The notes under the pieces were generated by a model that saw only the letters and a list, made by a program, of their open reading frames with translations, was not told where the DNA came from and ran no database searches. From Candidatus Ligilactobacillus avistercoris (GTDB lineage Bacteria > Bacillota > Bacilli > Lactobacillales > Lactobacillaceae), in contig DWXB01000012.1 in assembly GCA_019119415.1 (NCBI GenBank), positions 1 through 33,068 of the forward strand: a stretch of DNA of 33,068 nt, given 5' to 3'. The position numbers were made by a program, and so were the translations under genes. This document shows, in pieces, positions 26,865 through 33,068 of this stretch; position 1 is the first letter of the stretch; every line of letters begins with the position of its first letter.

Positions 26865-27884
26865 TTAAGTTTGAATAGGGTCCGGATGGTCTTTCGCCGT
26901 TTCTCTAACATAGACATTACCATTAGGATAAAAATCAATCACACGCTGTTCATAAAAAGAGAAAACCACTTTCTTCATAGAATAAAAATCCTTAAACCCT
27001 AATTTACGGACTAATCTCTGTTGGCCATCACAAACCCTGGCTAAGTTACTATATAACGCATTTACTCGATGTCTCGGATTTATAGCCTTCATAAACTCTA
27101 ACAAAACACATACAACAGTCGCTAAATTATGACGATTTAATATCAAGTATTTTTTGTACGTATTAGGAAGGGATGGAATCCTTCTCACTTTCAAATCAAC
27201 AAGATTCCCGTTGTGACAACAAATATTCCTAACCAAGTTTAGCATTCCTAAGTAACTAAGCAACGTTTCTTCGTTCATTTTGAAAAACGAAGCAACTGAC
27301 TGCCGTCTTTTTCGAGACATTAACTTTATTAAATGAACGCTTTCCCCCATTGTTAAAGCGTTAACCATTAACCATACCGGAGGAAAAACACCTGAACTTT
27401 CAAAGTTATACTTTTCTATATCATGAAACGAAGAGTTACGAATCTTCTTTTGAATATTAGAAAGAAACCGCAATTCCTCTTGCTTTACTTTAAACTTGTT
27501 CATCGTTTGGTCATGCAAATAACGATTCTTTGAATTTCTCTGACACCACGTACCAAACTTTAAATATTCGTATGGTCCTTCTTCGCCTAAGACATTAGCA
27601 ATCTGTACATTTAAAGCACATTCTATATCTGTAATAATTTGGAAAATAACTTGTTTTAATGCCTGGTCCCTATAATACCGGTTAACCAAGTCTCCAAAAT
27701 TCAAACAAACGTATTGATTAATTTCCTCACTCCAAAAGGCATAGGCATATTGTTTAAGCTTGTAATATCCTATTGTATTAATAGAACTTATATTCTTTTT
27801 GGTCGGTCGCGCATCAGATATTCCACGTTCTCTAAAAAGCGCTAATAACTCTTCGGATTTTAGATTAATATATTCTTTTCTCAT
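26865..27884 (-). CDS. Abi_2 (AbiD/AbiF) abortive-infection protein with HEPN motif
   Basis: This 339-residue protein matches the Abi_2 family. The N-terminal part has TKKNISSINTIGYYKLKQYA, typical of AbiD/AbiF. The C-terminal half carries LNLVRNICCHNGNL with the HEPN ribonuclease signature R-x4-H (R219-H224). HEPN proteins are usually RNases that arrest growth during phage attack. The gene is far richer in AT than its neighbours, suggesting horizontal transfer. The ATG has AAGGG eight nt upstream, and it ends before its own terminator. The upstream 240 nt hold strongly structured RNA. AbiF-type proteins are recalled as toxins held by a non-coding RNA. AbiD versus AbiF is not decided. Confidence 0.82.
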   Translation of the reverse strand: MRKEYINLKSEELLALFRERGISDARPTKKNISSINTIGYYKLKQYAYAFWSEEINQYVCLNFGDLVNRYYRDQALKQVIFQIITDIECALNVQIANVLGEEGPYEYLKFGTWCQRNSKNRYLHDQTMNKFKVKQEELRFLSNIQKKIRNSSFHDIEKYNFESSGVFPPVWLMVNALTMGESVHLIKLMSRKRRQSVASFFKMNEETLLSYLGMLNLVRNICCHNGNLVDLKVRRIPSLPNTYKKYLILNRHNLATVVCVLLEFMKAINPRHRVNALYSNLARVCDGQQRLVRKLGFKDFYSMKKVVFSFYEQRVIDFYPNGNVYVRETAKDHPDPIQT

Positions 27885-27900
27885 ATTGCAAACCCTTAGA

Positions 27901-28007
27901 ACTTACAGCTGACTAAAAAGATAAAACTATACCTGATTTTCAAGAATGCTTCCTTGTCACTAATCGAGAAACAAAACCGATGTTAGTTTCTTCATTCAAC
28001 TGTAAGT
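27901..28007 (-). ncRNA. Structured abi leader closed by a 12-bp long-range stem
   Basis: On the minus strand ACTTACAGTTGA (28007-27996) pairs over all 12 positions (one U-G) with TCAGCTGTAAGT (27912-27901). Inside are CTAACATCG/CGATTAG (27960-27986, two-nt bulge) and CAAG/CTTG (27941-27956), giving a multi-branch shape. It ends a few nt before the abi ribosome site. It may be a regulatory leader or the antitoxin-type RNA itself. No family match can be tested here. Confidence 0.45.
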
Positions 28008-28021
28008 ATTAAACAAAAAAG

Positions 28022-28054
28022 CCTGCTCTAGCAACGTGTGCTTTAACGAGCAGG
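28022..28054 (-). terminator. Terminator of the candidate abi-associated RNA
   Basis: On the minus strand CCTGCTC pairs with GAGCAGG, with an inner AGCA/TGCT stem and CACGT loop, followed by CTTTTTTG. A clear intrinsic terminator, about 130 nt before the abi start. Confidence 0.75.
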
Positions 28055-28063
28055 AATGACATC

Positions 28064-28083
28064 TCTGCTATCATGATAGCAGA
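28064..28083. repeat. Perfect 20-bp palindrome
   Basis: TCTGCTATCA is followed directly by its exact reverse complement. In RNA it would form a hairpin; as DNA it could be an operator. It lies in the candidate abi RNA. Confidence 0.8.
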
Positions 28084-28187
28084 TCGTATTAAAAAAGCAA
28101 CTACTTTCTTCCGCTAAAAACTACAAATTATATTGCACACAATTAAAAATAATAATCAAATGCTTTGAGATAAGTCTTTAGACAGAA

Positions 28188-28209
28188 AACGCCAAAAAGA
28201 GCTGGCATT
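28188..28209 (-). terminator. Probable terminator of nagA
   Basis: On the minus strand AATGCCA and TGGCGTT form a 7-bp stem with one wobble around an 8-nt loop, followed by TTCTGTCT. It lies about 105 nt past the nagA stop. A smaller hairpin, TAGAGT-TATG-ACTCTA, lies between at about 28264-28279. Confidence 0.45.
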
Positions 28210-28314
28210 TCCCAAAAGAAATCACAACTAATTCCATTTTTGGGGATACATTAACCAGTAAGATAGAGTCATAACTCTAAATACTACAGAGTCGCAAAAT
28301 TTAACAAAGAGCCG

Positions 28315-29448
28315 TTACTTCATCAACCGCCCGAAGGAGTATGTCCGCTGAAGATCAAGGTTCTGGTCCAACACATTTAGGTCGGCATCCTTCCCCGGCG
28401 CAATTCCGCCCTTCTGTTCCAGGTGGAATTCGCGTGCCTGGTTAACCGAGGACATCTTAACGGCGCCCTCAATCCGGCAGCCCGTAAACTTGATAATGTT
28501 CTTGAATGCCACGTTAAACTTCAAAACGGAACCCGCCAAGTTTCCGACTTCTAGCCGCGCCTGGCCGTCCTTCACGATGACCTTTTGACCACCAAGTTCG
28601 TAGTCCCCTTCAGGCATTCCCTTGGCCCGCATCGAGTCCGTTACGAGCTCCAGTTTATCTGCACCCTTCAACTCGTATGCCAACCGCACCATGTCCGGAA
28701 CGTTATGGAACCCGTCGCAAATAATCTCACAGTACAGGTTATCTTCCAGAACAGCATGACCCGTCACTCCTGGCTCACGGTGCTTAAACTCCCGCTGCGC
28801 GTTGTAGAGGTGTGTAATGTGGGTTGCCCGTGACTGCAGCATCTGTTCGCGGGTAGCGTTGGAATGCCCCGCAGACGGCACAATGCCGTTTTCCAGGCAG
28901 TAGTCCTCGAATGCCCGGCTTTCCGGGTACTCCGGGGCGTACGTAATCATCCGCACCCGGCCACCGGATAACTCATTCCACTGGGCCAGTAAATCAGTAT
29001 TCGGCGCCTGAATGTACTTCTCCGGCTGGGCCCCCTTGTACTTCACCGAAACAAACGGCCCTTCAAGGTGCACCCCCTGAATCAGCGGATTTCGTTCCGC
29101 CGCCTGCCGAATACCCTTCATCGCGTGGTTAATGTTTTCAACCGACTGCGTCATTGTCGTGGCAAAGTAGGTCGTTACCCCTTCGTTCCGGGCCATGTCC
29201 GTTGCTAATTCATCAATCTGGTCAGGATTGCCGTCCATCGCATCAAAGCCGTAGCCCCCATGCGTGTGCACGTCAATAAATCCCGGGACGACAATCTGCC
29301 CGTTCAGGTCAACGAGTTCATCACCCGCCTGAATTCGCAGGTCACTCATCGGCCCGACCGCCTCAATTTGCTTGTTAAAGCGCACGTAACCGTCGTCGAT
29401 CCGCTCCTCACCCGTATAAATTACCGCATGCCGTAACACTGTACTCAT
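28315..29448 (-). CDS. nagA: N-acetylglucosamine-6-phosphate deacetylase
   Basis: This 377-residue amidohydrolase removes acetate from GlcNAc-6-P to give glucosamine-6-P. The metal site is visible: HTH (61-63), GVHLEGPFVS with Glu129, AGHSNA with His194, THLYNA with His213, and catalytic Asp271 in VTDSMRAKG. CDGFHN fits the substrate site. The start is ATG 29448 with AAAGGGTG upstream. A start 19 codons earlier would overlap the promoter and operator and is rejected. It is transcribed alone and probably repressed by the NagR-like regulator via the site at 29491-29505. nagB is not in the window. Confidence 0.94.
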   Translation of the reverse strand: MSTVLRHAVIYTGEERIDDGYVRFNKQIEAVGPMSDLRIQAGDELVDLNGQIVVPGFIDVHTHGGYGFDAMDGNPDQIDELATDMARNEGVTTYFATTMTQSVENINHAMKGIRQAAERNPLIQGVHLEGPFVSVKYKGAQPEKYIQAPNTDLLAQWNELSGGRVRMITYAPEYPESRAFEDYCLENGIVPSAGHSNATREQMLQSRATHITHLYNAQREFKHREPGVTGHAVLEDNLYCEIICDGFHNVPDMVRLAYELKGADKLELVTDSMRAKGMPEGDYELGGQKVIVKDGQARLEVGNLAGSVLKFNVAFKNIIKFTGCRIEGAVKMSSVNQAREFHLEQKGGIAPGKDADLNVLDQNLDLQRTYSFGRLMK

Positions 29449-29484
29449 TTTGGTCACCCTTTCGCTTTCACAGTTAACACCACT

Positions 29485-29514
29485 ATTATAATCGGTATAG
29501 ACCATCTAAACAAG
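29485..29514 (-). promoter_or_regulatory. nagA promoter with dre-like operator in the spacer
   Basis: The minus strand has TTGTTT, 17 nt, TATAAT (the -10 at about 29486-29491). The spacer contains ATGGTCTATACCGAT (29491-29505), matching the GntR/HutC dre-type core TGGT(C/A)TA(G/T)ACCA with one base off. A repressor bound here would block RNA polymerase directly. Confidence 0.65.
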
Positions 29515-29528
29515 CGTTTTCAATCCCA

Positions 29529-30167
29529 CTACTTAATTCCGTTTACGACGTCCACTAAGACCTTCCCGTCCCGGACGGAGTAAATCACGGTATTGGCATC
29601 GCCCGGTTTAAGGAGCTGATACGTGTAACCAGGACCCAACGTCGGTTGTAAGTTCTTTGCCGTCTGCTTAATTCCTCCGGTTAACTTGTTATACCCCACC
29701 TTCTGGGCCATTCCCGGATTTTGCAAAACATAGTTAATCGCCTGAACTTCCTGGTTGCTAGTCGGCATTATCCGGTAAGTTTTAGTTTGCTGGTCAAAAC
29801 TAACCGTTCCAATTCGCTTGAAGGTCCGCTGCATGTCCCCTAAAATCTGCTGCTGGGTTTTCGCCTGCTCGTGCGCCGCGTTTAATTCAGGCATCCCCGT
29901 AATTACCAGGGGCTGCGACTGGCTTTCCTGCGCTGACTGGGGGGTAGTCGGGGCCGACACCGGTGCTTCTGTCGATGGGGCATGGTTCGCACGCCACGCC
30001 CGGGCGAACCCCCAGCCACCGCCAACCGCGCAGCCCAGGCAGACCACAATCGTAATGACGGGCATCAACCACTTCCCGTAATTCCGCCACGAACTGATTA
30101 AATAAAAAATCGCCACCGGCAAAAAGATGATTCCCATAATGGCGAGTGAAGCTGTTAGTAATAACAC
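29529..30167 (-). CDS. Unknown two-helix membrane protein with extracellular C-terminal domain
   Basis: This 212-residue protein was not recognised. It has two hydrophobic helices (about 2-24 and 33-55), a linker rich in Ala, Pro, Ser, Thr and Gln (62-86) and a soluble C-terminal domain (about 90-212) containing TYRIMPTSNQEVQAINYVLQ and YNKLTGGIKQTAKNLQ. The likely topology puts the C-terminal domain outside. The start is GTG 30167 with GGAGG six nt upstream. It sits between nagA, whose promoter is downstream of it, and the tRNA-Gln/Tyr terminator, so it appears to be transcribed separately. It contains no cysteine-rich or enzymatic motif that was recognised. Confidence 0.7.
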   Translation of the reverse strand: MLLLTASLAIMGIIFLPVAIFYLISSWRNYGKWLMPVITIVVCLGCAVGGGWGFARAWRANHAPSTEAPVSAPTTPQSAQESQSQPLVITGMPELNAAHEQAKTQQQILGDMQRTFKRIGTVSFDQQTKTYRIMPTSNQEVQAINYVLQNPGMAQKVGYNKLTGGIKQTAKNLQPTLGPGYTYQLLKPGDANTVIYSVRDGKVLVDVVNGIK

Positions 30168-30202
30168 AAAACCCCTCCTCTGATCTTAGCCCTAGTATAA
30201 CG

Positions 30203-30237
30203 AAAAAAGAGGCTGGACTCACATCACAACCTCTTTA
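30203..30237 (-). terminator. Terminator after tRNA-Tyr/tRNA-Gln
   Basis: On the minus strand AAAGAGG, a long loop and CCTCTTT are followed by TTTCG. It ends the two-tRNA transcript. Confidence 0.6.
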
Positions 30238-30241
30238 CCGA

Positions 30242-30313
30242 TTGGGCTAGCAGGATTCGAACCTGCGCATGTCAGGACCAAAACCTGATGCCTTACCACT
30301 TGGCCATAGCCCA
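30242..30313 (-). tRNA. tRNA-Gln (anticodon TTG)
   Basis: This 72-nt tRNA has acceptor TGGGCTA/TAGCCCA, discriminator A and T-loop GGTTCGAATCC. The anticodon loop TTTTGGT between CAGG and CCTG gives TTG. CCA is not encoded. Downstream of tRNA-Tyr in the same transcript. Confidence 0.94.
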
Positions 30314-30319
30314 ATATGA

Positions 30320-30402
30320 TGGAGGAGAGTGGATTCGAACCACCGAACCCGAAGGAGCGGATTTACGGTCCGCCGCGTTTAGCCAGACTTCGCTACTCCT
30401 CC
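30320..30402 (-). tRNA. tRNA-Tyr (anticodon GTA)
   Basis: This 83-nt class II tRNA has acceptor GGAGGAG/CTCCTCC-like pairing, a long variable arm and T-loop GGTTCGAATCC. The anticodon loop CCGTAAA between GCGGA and TCCGC gives GTA. CCA is not encoded. It lies six nt upstream of tRNA-Gln. Confidence 0.94.
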
Positions 30403-30454
30403 ATAATAGTAATTGCCGTTACCGACCTAATTACTATACCCGTTTTTTTTCTTT

Positions 30455-30480
30455 TGCGCAAGGGGTTCCGCGCATTTTTT
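30455..30480 (+). terminator. Hairpin with T-run between the POT gene and tRNA-Tyr
   Basis: TGCGC (30455-30459), 10-nt loop, GCGCA (30470-30474), then a T-run on the plus strand. On the minus strand, where the genes lie, it is followed by purines, so it is not a standard terminator for the transporter. It may protect against antisense transcription. Confidence 0.35.
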
Positions 30481-30496
30481 GATTACTAACCTTGAA

Positions 30497-31966
30497 TTAA
30501 CGCACTCCGGCCATTAACCGCTTCAACCGGGGCACCATCAGCACCATGATAGCCCCAAATACGATGGTAATGGCGCCCACAATTCCGAAGTACATGACTT
30601 CCGTGTGGGGGGTGTACAGCTTAACTAACTGGGAGTTAAACGCCTGCGCCACCGCGTCTGATAGAAACCACATACTCATCATCTGGGACTGGAAAGCCCG
30701 GGGTGCCAGTTTAGTTGTCACCGACATCCCAATTGGTGAAATCAGCATTTCCCCGATAATTACCAGCGCCCAACTCATAATTAGCCATAACGGACTAACC
30801 TGAGCGTGCACCCCGAAAAGCATTCCCGGGAGCATCATCCACAGGAACGAGATCCCGGCAAAGAACAATCCCAGTGAGAACTTCATTGGTGATGATGGTT
30901 GTCGCTTACCCAGCTTCGTCCACAGCCAAGCAAAGACCGGAACGTACAGCATGATAAACAGTGGGTTCATGCTTTGGAAGAAGCTGGCCGGAATCGTAAA
31001 GTTACCGATTGTCAGCCGCGTCTGGTTGGCCGCAAACAGCGCTAACACAACGGACCCCTGCTCCTCAATTGACCAGAATAAAATGGACGCAATGAACAGC
31101 GGAATGTACGCCCACACCCGCGAGCGCTCCGTTCCGGATACTTTTTTACTGCTCAGCATCATCACGAAGTAGACCACCGGAATCATCACGGCAACAAGCG
31201 TGATTAATGAAATAACGTTGCTGATGTTCAGCTGACCAAAGATTCCCAGAACAACCAGTACCAGTACCCCAGCAACTACTCCCAGGCCAACCTTGGTTAA
31301 AATCCGCTTTAACTCGTCCGGTTGAATTGGGTCGTTCGGGTAAAGGCTGTCCTTCGGGAGGTACTTCCGCCCGTCAATCACGTACTGAACGAGTCCAAAG
31401 AACATTCCAATCGCGGCCAGGGAGAATCCGAGGTGGAAGTTCACCTTTTGTCCTAACCAGCCCACGATTAACGGCGCGATAAAGGCCCCAACGTTGATCC
31501 CGAAAACAAAGATATTAAACCCAGAATCACGCCGCGTATCACCAGGAGCGTATAGTCCCCCAACCATGTCAGAAACGTTCGGCTTTAACAGCCCCGTCCC
31601 CATCACGATGAGGGCGATTGAGCCGTACAGCGCGAGACGGCCAAACGGGGTTGCCAGAACAATATGTCCCAGCATAATCAGGACACCCCCGATAAACACC
31701 GTTTTCCGGCTGCCCCATACCCGGTCACTCATAAACCCGCCGACGACCCCGGCAAGGTAAACCAGTGCACCGTATATCGACATGATGGACATTGCAGTCG
31801 GTTTATCAAACCCTAGCCCGCCCTGGGAAACAGCGTAGTACATGTAGTACAGCAGGATAGCCCGCATCCCGTAGTAACTAAACCGTTCCCACATTTCAGT
31901 GAAGAATAGCGTTGCTAGGCCGCGCGGATGGCCGAAGAAAGAATGGTCATTCGTTTTCTGGTTCAT
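30497..31966 (-). CDS. dtpT: POT/PTR-family proton-coupled di-/tripeptide transporter
   Basis: This 489-residue transporter has about 14 hydrophobic helices. The POT signature ExxER is in [11 protein letters not shown] (E24-R28) and [13 protein letters not shown] follows the second helix. [17 protein letters not shown] is the conserved PTR2 motif around helix 4-5. ESP-like motifs are replaced by GEMLISPIG, as usual in bacterial POTs. It imports short peptides with protons, important in amino-acid-auxotrophic lactobacilli. The ATG has AAAGGAG seven nt upstream. A strong promoter (32036-32064) lies about 75 nt upstream, preceded by direct repeats. Length is typical of DtpT. Confidence 0.93.
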   Translation of the reverse strand: MNQKTNDHSFFGHPRGLATLFFTEMWERFSYYGMRAILLYYMYYAVSQGGLGFDKPTAMSIMSIYGALVYLAGVVGGFMSDRVWGSRKTVFIGGVLIMLGHIVLATPFGRLALYGSIALIVMGTGLLKPNVSDMVGGLYAPGDTRRDSGFNIFVFGINVGAFIAPLIVGWLGQKVNFHLGFSLAAIGMFFGLVQYVIDGRKYLPKDSLYPNDPIQPDELKRILTKVGLGVVAGVLVLVVLGIFGQLNISNVISLITLVAVMIPVVYFVMMLSSKKVSGTERSRVWAYIPLFIASILFWSIEEQGSVVLALFAANQTRLTIGNFTIPASFFQSMNPLFIMLYVPVFAWLWTKLGKRQPSSPMKFSLGLFFAGISFLWMMLPGMLFGVHAQVSPLWLIMSWALVIIGEMLISPIGMSVTTKLAPRAFQSQMMSMWFLSDAVAQAFNSQLVKLYTPHTEVMYFGIVGAITIVFGAIMVLMVPRLKRLMAGVR

Positions 31967-32035
31967 AACAAGTCTCCTTTGTCGTTAGTTTTACGTTGCC
32001 GTTCACCCGCCGGCAAACAGCGAAGTGTATTACCA

Positions 32036-32064
32036 ATTATACAGGAAAATAAGATTACTCACAA
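32036..32064 (-). promoter_or_regulatory. dtpT promoter
   Basis: The minus strand has TTGTGA (32059-32064), 17 nt, TATAAT (32036-32041), a near-consensus sigma-A promoter about 75 nt upstream of dtpT. The direct repeats ATTACTCA (32054-32061 and 32068-32075) overlap the -35 and may bind a regulator. Confidence 0.7.
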
Positions 32065-32095
32065 CAATTACTCATAAACAGCTCACTTAATGAGA

Positions 32096-32116
32096 AAAAA
32101 GCTCATGATGCTTTTT
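32096..32116. terminator. Short A/T-flanked hairpin between dtpT and the DUF1659 gene
   Basis: AAAAAGC-TCATGAT-GCTTTTT forms a 7-bp stem readable as a terminator in either direction. No gene is seen to end here. It insulates the divergent dtpT and DUF1659 units. Confidence 0.4.
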
Positions 32117-32191
32117 GTGGGTGCGGCCGGATTATTTTAGACAAATATCCCAAAACGCGTCAAAAATCGCCGGCTCTTTCGTTATTAAGAG

Positions 32192-32203
32192 TGTAAGCTT
32201 ACA
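32192..32203 (+). promoter_or_regulatory. 12-bp palindrome before the DUF1659 gene
   Basis: TGTAAGCTTACA is a perfect palindrome 25 nt upstream of the DUF1659 ATG, near the expected transcription start. Candidate operator; no clear -35/-10 pair was found. Confidence 0.35.
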
Positions 32204-32227
32204 AAATAATCATCAGGAGGGAACGCC

Positions 32228-32437
32228 ATGAATAACGATCATTGGAACAAGCTCACCATCCGGCTGGGATGCACAGTCAAGGACAGTGCCCGGTTGCGGC
32301 AGCGCGCGTTCAACAACGTCAGCCCCGCGGCAACCGACCAAAGCATCCAGCAGTTCGCCAAGCTGATTAGTCAGCTGACCGACGAACCGGTCAAGACGAT
32401 CACGCTGGCGGGGAACCGCACGATTGCGGTTCAGTAG
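32228..32437 (+). CDS. DUF1659 family protein
   Basis: This 69-residue protein of unknown function matches DUF1659 in size and in the pattern GCTVKDSARLRQRAFNNVSP...QFAKLISQLTDEPV. Members are found beside DUF2922 and sigma-factor-like genes in Firmicutes. No membrane helix or signal peptide is present. The ATG has CAGGAGGG eight nt upstream. The DUF2922 gene begins 32 nt further on in the same transcript. No function is assigned. Confidence 0.8.
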   Translation: MNNDHWNKLTIRLGCTVKDSARLRQRAFNNVSPAATDQSIQQFAKLISQLTDEPVKTITLAGNRTIAVQ

Positions 32438-32469
32438 TCACCACCGCACTACTGAAAGGGGGAAATTAA

Positions 32470-32715
32470 ATGAAAGTCTTAAACCTCACGTTCCGGGATA
32501 GCCAGGGCAAAACGCATCATATTCGGCTAACCAACGTCGCCACAACCCACGATAAGGACGCCGTTCACCAGGTCATGGACCAGTTGAGCGCGCTCAAGCT
32601 CTTTGTGACGGCGGACGGCAGTGAGCTACTGGCGCATCCGGTTGCCGCAGAGTACGTTGATACGACGGCTGCGCCACTCTTCAAGGAAGAGAAGGCAGCG
32701 CCAGTGACACACTAA
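32470..32715 (+). CDS. DUF2922 family protein
   Basis: This 81-residue protein of unknown function matches DUF2922: KVLNLTFRDSQGKTHHIRL at the start and VMDQLSALKLFVTADGSELL centrally. Both are predicted as short beta strands plus a helix. It is soluble, with no motif for catalysis. AAAGGGGG lies seven nt upstream of the ATG. The pair ends at a strong terminator. Confidence 0.8.
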   Translation: MKVLNLTFRDSQGKTHHIRLTNVATTHDKDAVHQVMDQLSALKLFVTADGSELLAHPVAAEYVDTTAAPLFKEEKAAPVTH

Positions 32716-32733
32716 GCACGCTGGTTACCGAAC

Positions 32734-32768
32734 AAACGGGGATGGTTGCGGCCATCCCCGTTTTGTTT
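32734..32768 (+). terminator. Terminator of the DUF1659-DUF2922 operon
   Basis: AAACGGGGATGG (32734-32745), loop, CCATCCCCGTTT (32752-32763), a 12-bp perfect stem followed by TGTTTTGG. Very clear. Confidence 0.85.
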
Positions 32769-32835
32769 TGGTGAATTTATATTTCTTAGTTACGCCCAGT
32801 ATACCCGCCGCATCACACCCCCGCCACAACTCCCT

Positions 32836-33068
32836 TTACGTCTCACCTCGCAACCGCATCATCCGTGCCCGCAACTGCCGGCGCCACCGGTAAACCGTCC
32901 CGGGAGCCACCCCGGCTTCCCGGGCAATTTCCTTGACCGACAAGTCCCGGGCCAGCCGCCCAATCAAAAAAGTTCGTTCCCCGGGAGAGGCCTCCCGTAA
33001 AACTTGGGCAAGGAGTTGCTGGGTTTCGATTGCCCCGTCCGGCAAGGAATGGGTGACCAGGTGCGCGC
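32836..33068 (-). CDS. Sigma-70 region 4-like HTH protein (partial, runs off the right edge)
   Basis: The frame stays open to the window end, so the N-terminus is missing. About 77 residues are visible, ending with a helix-turn-helix LSVKEIAREAGVAPGTVYRW and a basic tail RRQLRARMMRLRGET. This resembles region 4 of a sigma-70-family factor or a small relative, which binds the -35 element. It converges with the DUF1659/DUF2922 pair, a neighbourhood seen for alternative sigma factors in Firmicutes. A TTG at 33045 could in theory start a short protein, but there is no good ribosome site. A different HTH regulator is the alternative. Confidence 0.6.
   Translation of the reverse strand, partial: AHLVTHSLPDGAIETQQLLAQVLREASPGERTFLIGRLARDLSVKEIAREAGVAPGTVYRWRRQLRARMMRLRGET

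Larger units (their letters stand above)
28015..28120 (-). ncRNA. Candidate non-coding RNA upstream of the Abi_2 gene, about 105 nt
   Basis: A minus-strand TATAAT (28127-28132) is followed by an AT-rich 5' part, a perfect 20-bp palindromic hairpin (28064-28083) and a terminator hairpin ending in TTTTTT (28015-28020). No open frame of useful length is present. Position directly upstream of an Abi_2/HEPN gene on the same strand suggests an RNA antitoxin or regulator (inference). The -35 is poor (TTATTA). Confidence 0.5.

Noticed and set aside
29449-29505. Upstream start for nagA
   Set aside because: This 19-codon extension would translate the operator and the -10 region, and a better ribosome site precedes ATG 29448.
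30288-30482. 64-codon plus-strand open frame
   Set aside because: It lies over tRNA-Gln and tRNA-Tyr in antisense; the sequence resembles the common false protein made from tRNA shadows (GGEWIRTTEP).
1-33068. CRISPR array or cas genes
   Set aside because: No regularly spaced repeat series and no cas-like protein were seen. The HEPN protein is Abi_2, not Cas13.

Overview
The window looks like a chromosomal segment of a moderately GC-rich lactobacillus (Lactobacillaceae, perhaps Limosilactobacillus). The evidence is the rapZ-yvcK-whiA trio beside uvrBA, strong AGGAGG ribosome sites with frequent GTG/TTG starts, a DUF1659/DUF2922 pair, a typical lactobacillar exopolysaccharide (EPS) locus and a tRNA-Leu with anticodon AAG. 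The species is inferred from style, not proven. Most genes are on the minus strand.

Layout. 1-130: tail and right end of an IS3-family insertion sequence. 170-1075: ribokinase with its own promoter. 1254-4120: rapZ-yvcK-whiA, tightly coupled. 4193-9058: uvrB-uvrA, with a LexA-like box upstream. 9267-21439: a 12-gene EPS/capsule cluster read from high to low coordinates. Its order is degenerate serine-hydrolase-like protein, CpsC, CpsD, CpsB, sugar epimerase, priming phosphoglycosyltransferase, GT4 glycosyltransferase, Stealth phosphotransferase, Wzy, Wzx, GT4 glycosyltransferase, LCP ligase. 21440-22082: a 640-nt intergenic stretch with a probable EPS promoter and operator, a candidate small RNA, stacked terminators and repeats that may be a mobile-element scar. 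22083-25032: tRNA-Leu, a SprT-like protein, nadE and pncB. 25161-25901: tagA, divergent from pncB. 25966-29448: a NagR-like repressor and nagA, separated by an AT-rich island holding an Abi_2 (AbiD/AbiF) HEPN gene preceded by strongly structured non-coding DNA. 29529-30402: an unknown membrane protein, then tRNA-Gln and tRNA-Tyr. 30497-31966: a POT peptide transporter. 32228-33068: DUF1659, DUF2922 and the end of a divergent sigma-factor-like gene.

How the parts work together. The EPS genes form a complete Wzx/Wzy pathway: a lipid-linked repeat unit is started by the phosphoglycosyltransferase, extended by two GT4 enzymes and a Stealth sugar-1-phosphate transferase, flipped by Wzx, polymerised by Wzy under CpsBCD control, and probably anchored to the wall by the terminal LCP protein. 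The Stealth enzyme suggests a phosphodiester-containing polymer. NagR probably represses nagA through a dre-like operator lying between the nagA -35 and -10 boxes.

The most interesting locus is 26766-28132. An AT-rich Abi_2/HEPN gene is preceded by two structured elements: a probable ~105-nt terminated RNA, and a leader closed by a 12-bp long-range stem. This matches what is recalled of AbiF-type toxins controlled by a non-coding RNA. Other points of interest are the serine-hydrolase-like protein without its catalytic SxxK motif at the head of the EPS operon and the candidate sRNA at about 21.73-21.82 kb.
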